A stretch of 64,000 nt of DNA from Paragyromitra xinjiangensis (lineage: Eukaryota; Ascomycota; Pezizomycetes; Pezizales; Discinaceae), in assembly GCA_038503065.1 (NCBI GenBank), contig JBCAMK010000010.1, positions 1,488,001 through 1,552,000 on the forward strand. The letters run 5' to 3'. Below are positions 60,084 through 64,000 of the stretch, piece by piece (the first letter of the stretch is position 1; each line of letters starts with the position of its first letter). Below the pieces are notes generated by a model, which saw only the letters and a list, made by a program, of their open reading frames with translations, was not told where the DNA came from and searched no databases. The position numbers and the translations under genes are program-made.

Positions 60084-61489
60084 TTGCTTGTTCGCTCGTA
60101 AGCAAATGTTGGGATCGCCGTCGAGTGAGCAAATGAGTATGCTAGCTGGCCCGGGCTTTCGATGCTCTTCTTCCTCTCGTTTCTTCCCGGAGCGGGAGGG
60201 GCGTTCGCTCGTCCACTTGCTCTCTTCTATCTGCTCACTGGATGACGGCATTGAAACTGGCAAGTCTTAATTCGCTCGCTGTAAAAAATATCTGAGTGTT
60301 TTCAATCTCGATGGGCACGTCATGATTAATCCGATTAACCGTACGTCAATCATGATTATCAAAAGTACAGCCTGGTAAAGTAACAGTCCCGTCCCGCCCC
60401 CCCCAAGTTCTGGTTACGAATTGAAAGCGTATTTCTTTCCGTCACCTTCGATGAGGCGAGTTCTGCCTGAAAAATCTACCAAAAGCTGTAGCACGTTGTT
60501 CCGTCTGTATGTACTCATTGCCAGTCTTTGTGGTTTTTCTTCTTCCTCTGCTTCTTTGCAATTGCAGGGTTTTCTCGAAGCTGCAAGGTTCGAGTTGTCA
60601 ATTGGTGGTTTAAGACTGTTTTTGTTTCTGACGGCCACGCCGTGTGACAACACTTTTTTTTTTTTTGCGGGAGAACACAGCATTAAGCAAGAAGAGGGGA
60701 CTGCAGAAGCAAGCGCATCATTGACTCCGTTTTCACCCGTACCAAAGATAGCAGCTCTATGACCACGCCCCGCTGGGGGGGTGGGAATTTTTTTTTTGGT
60801 AAGCTATCAATTGATTGAATGGAGATAATCATAATTATGTAGGTAGTACACTCAGGCAAAACGCTGTGTACTAGCTGTACCCATGTTTCCACGCTTGTCA
60901 AAGCCCTAGGAGTGTTTAAAAGCAAAGAAAAGTAAACTTTAGATTAAGAGGCTAGGATTTGGCTTGTAGCGCTTGCATTTTCTTACCTATTACAATATGC
61001 TCTCGGCATTCTCCTATCCAAGTCCCGTTTAGGTGGTTTTCTCCTTTCATCCAGTCGAGAGTACCCTCAAGCTGTCAACCACAGTAATAGCACATACAAT
61101 AGCTAGCTCGTTCCTGCCTTGATTCTCCACTGTGTTAAATGCAAGTCTTTGGATGGAGGCTGAGCCTCTTTATGCATGCACACGGCTGACAGGCTACAAT
61201 GATCTAGGTAGTACAGAAATGATGAACAATAGCATAAACGGTATGTAGAAGGAGGTCTTAAGCAAGAAAGCTGGACGACACTCTACGCTTGTAACACCTC
61301 AATTCGGCCCGAATCTTCGACCCCTAAGCCACTCGGCAAATAAAAGAAGACTAGCCCTGCATATCATAAAGCGAACCAGAGAGGAAATTGCAAGCAGTGA
61401 TTGTAGAAAAGAAGCTACCGAATTTTCATGGATCATCACGCGGGCAGCATCTGAGCTAAATACTTCTGCCTTGATTAACCAATGATTCA

Positions 61490-62766
61490 TCAGATCTCTT
61501 CTAAATCTCCTAGATCGTCAGCGACTGGGAAGTCGCCCACTTCAACGCGATCAGGCCTCACGAAAGATCCATGCTTCGGTGTGCACTCAAAGTATCTTTT
61601 TCCAGCAACAGTGCCATCGTTTTTACCTATTCGGAAAGAAAACGCTCCCATCAAAAGGGAGTACCTTCGGTTAGCAAAGACAAAACCGGGAAGTGCCATA
61701 TGCGAGAGAAACATGACCAAGCGGGGGATTGATTCTCGGAGAAAATTATACCCGTTGGTTCGTCGGCCGCAACGCCCACCCAGACGCCGCCATTGGGTAT
61801 CTCGTTGACTTCTCCGACATACTTAACGGTGCCTCGGCGGTCCAGGTCCGCGCCACCTACTCGACACCGCGCACCGACGATGATCTTTCTCGCATCAACC
61901 TCTTCATATTGTCGCTTCAGCTCTTGCTGCTCCTTCTCGTCTTTGTTGGGATCGAATCGCCCCAGCTTGTTCCTTCTCTTCCATGCGAGGACGGAATCGT
62001 TGAGTTTATCGTACTCCTCCACAGGCATTACGTATTTCTCGACTTGAGAGGTGTCCTGGAAGTTTGGACGAGCGGCCAAAGGGCGCAAATCGGTAACCTA
62101 TGCAAATGTGCAGCATGAATAATCAGAGACAATGTGTCAGGACTCAGATGGGACATGTATCGGTTTTTTTCTTTTCTTTTTCTGCTAGGCAACACAAGAC
62201 AGTCTGGCGGGCTGGGCAAACTACGTAACAACATCTAGCAAAAATATTTTTTGGGCGTATAAAAAACGGGTAGGGGACTGGAACGTGTGACGACAAACTG
62301 ATACAGGCACAAGACAAAGACAGTGTTGAGAAACCGATAAAAAGTTAAACAGAAAAAAGGAATTAATCCGAGAACAAAAAAAAGTAAAAGTGAAGCGGAA
62401 AATCGCCGATAATGGGCAGGAGTAGACGGATGAAAGCAGATCAAACCCGGAAGCAATGAAAGATATCAAAAATAGAGAAGGATCGGCGGCTATCGAAGGG
62501 GGATGTCATACGTGTAATTCAACGTAAGGCTGAAGCGGAAAGCTGGCTATCTGCGTGGTTTCCTCATCGTGGCTCGAGATGGGAATAGGCTCAGGTGCAT
62601 GTGGGAGACGCAACGTTAGTTGTTGAGACGATGGAGGAATGCCTGTGACGGGCTCAAGTTTGCCCTTTAAGAATGCGATGGTCCATGATGGGGTGACACG
62701 ACGCTCCGCGGAAGCATTATCAGAGGTGACCCTGATGGGGATGTCTGCGGCTGTAACGAGACTCAT
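61490..62766 (-). CDS. ALF1: Tubulin-folding cofactor B (CAP-Gly protein, Alf1)
   Basis: Three exons on the minus strand: 62766-62512, 62097-61752 and 61626-61490, giving 245 aa, near the yeast size of 254. It binds alpha-tubulin and, with cofactor E, helps assemble tubulin heterodimers in the cytosol. Residues 1-85 are the ubiquitin-like domain ([40 protein letters not shown]). Next come [20 protein letters not shown] and a charged helix ([20 protein letters not shown]). The CAP-Gly domain runs from VGARCRVG through GTVKYVGEV and GGVWVGV to the signature GKNDG (201-205) and [20 protein letters not shown]. The C-terminus is acidic (DDLGDLEEI), as expected for CAP-Gly partners. Intron 1 is long for this window (414 nt). 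Confidence 0.95.
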
Positions 62767-64000
62767 TGCTGCTGCTTTTGTTGCTGCTGCTTTTGTTGCT
62801 AATGGTGATGCCCTTTAGCTGTGGTCTGGCTGGTGGCCCTATTCCTGGTGCTGGTGTGTTGCTGCTGATGGTGATATTCGTTTCCTCTGCTCGCTTGGCT
62901 GCTGGCGTTTATTCGTCTGGTCCAAGGCACTGAAGCACTATGGGTGAGTGTGATGATTCCACTGGTGAACTTTCAATCATATAACAGGCACAGAATGAGT
63001 GACAACTACTCAGGAGAAGGGCATGAAGCTAAGTGGGGTAAATAAATTAAAAAAAAGGAGGTTGCTGTGGGGCTCTGCATGGGATTGGGCAACTAGATCA
63101 CTTAGTAATGGTTCTCGAAGATGATTGACCAAGCCTTTTCGATCTCTTATCGCCTAGCGAGATCACCATATACTGGAAACCCTACGACATCTGCAATGAA
63201 TTGCGAACTCTGGCTACTCTACATCCTGCTTCTCCCACGCACGACGAATTCATAAGTGACACATCTCATGTTGATGCAAGAACCCCCTTGGCTGCTTGAG
63301 CAATATTGTAACGTCGACTGGGGTCTTAGATTGTATATATCCGTTAACATCTTCCGATATTTCCTCGTATACTGATGTTTCGCCCGTATCAGATCCTTGG
63401 GCGCGATCTGTGGGCGTAAGCACCCTGGTCAGACCTAGTTACCGAATCGTAGGTCTCGAGCCGCAAGAAGAAAATTGAGGGGGGAATCCTGTTGCAAATC
63501 GCTAGTTTATGCTAACTGAAGAAGAAAGAGAGAGATTCAGAATAGAGGAGAAAGACAGACTGTCGGAAGGAGGCGGGTGTCCGAATTCATGTATGTACAA
63601 CATGGAGAAACATCGAAACGCGTACCCATGGGCCCCAGTACCAATTATATTGGTGTCCAACCCCCGTACATATTTGTTACCCCGGGAAAAAGATATATGT
63701 AGGTGCAGCACCCATCATCATCGGACGAAAGCAAACAGAATCAGACGTCACGCGTTTCTTAAAGAAATTGTCGTTTGCGAGATTACAAAAGATAAAGTGA
63801 ACCCTTGATAAATATGTCAGTGCCGTCTTAATACACGCAAGGTGCCGGCCCGAATTTATGGGTCCCTTACCCGCCGCACCGGGCTCATCGTACAAGGGAT
63901 CGATCTGGTTTGAAAACCTTCCAGAAAGTCCGCCAGTCAGGGGGCCTGGGGCCTTTACCTGGTTCTTCCCTGCAATATACACTAACAGGGCTTGGAGTGA
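62767..64000. other. ALF1 upstream region and window end
   Basis: Immediately before the ALF1 ATG (minus strand) is a G-poor leader with two copies of an AGCAGCAACAAA-type 12-mer (about 62767-62800). Beyond that no gene is supported. A minus-strand open segment at 63982-63780 (NQVKAPGPLTGGLSGRFSNQ) reaches towards the window edge and could belong to a gene outside, but the evidence is weak. Confidence 0.4.

Larger units (their letters stand above)
58425..61489. other. Gene-free region between IMP3 and cofactor B
   Basis: No supportable gene in about 3 kb. Simple repeats are listed separately. A minus-strand ATG-less frame at 59.5-59.7 kb and a plus frame at 58773-59243 have no recognisable features. 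Confidence 0.4.

Noticed and set aside
63677..63982. Minus-strand frame at the window end as a partial gene
   Set aside because: Part of it looks protein-like, but it has no start, splice or domain support and could be chance.

Overview
The window is nuclear DNA of a filamentous ascomycete. The evidence is the many short spliceosomal introns (mostly 49-165 nt, GTAAGT/GTATGT-type donors, CTAAC/CTGAC branch sites) and the fungal forms of the genes: Byr4/Bfa1, a Chs7-type chaperone, Ilv2, Nhx1, Ssl1 and Alf1. Gene density is low, about 13 supported genes in 64 kb. They sit in islands separated by long gene-free stretches with transposon debris, which would suit a large-genome Pezizomycotina lineage such as the Pezizomycetes (truffle/morel type). 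That placement is an inference.

Layout. (1) 0-8 kb: a Pumilio-family RNA-binding protein, then the septation/mitotic-exit GAP scaffold Byr4, both on +. (2) 8-16 kb: gene-free, with one clear TA-flanked MITE at 8806-8998. (3) 16-17.6 kb, minus strand: a host protein with an integrase-type H2C2 zinc-binding domain; one of its introns carries a large nested hairpin. (4) 21-26.5 kb: divergent ERD2 (minus) and ILV2 (plus). (5) 26.5-34 kb: mostly empty, with an unrecognised 316-aa membrane protein (31.5-32.7 kb, minus) and a possible small gene near 30.4 kb. (6) 34-40 kb: SSL1 (minus) and RPS21 (plus) share a 398-bp promoter; then a possible small membrane ORF and an eight-exon Chs7-like gene (minus). 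(7) 40-50 kb: gene-free, with a few decayed coding-like frames. (8) 50-58.5 kb: MFS sugar transporter, NHX1, an aldo-keto reductase (minus) and IMP3. (9) 58.5-64 kb: gene-poor, with tubulin-folding cofactor B (minus).

Most genes are unlinked housekeeping functions: mRNA control, cytokinesis timing, ER retrieval, branched-chain amino acid synthesis, TFIIH, ribosome and SSU processome, endosomal pH, microtubule assembly. I see no biosynthetic or defence gene cluster. I rebuilt gene models by hand from splice signals; in each one the exon lengths add up to an open frame. The least certain ends are the 5' end of the sugar transporter and the first exons of NHX1.
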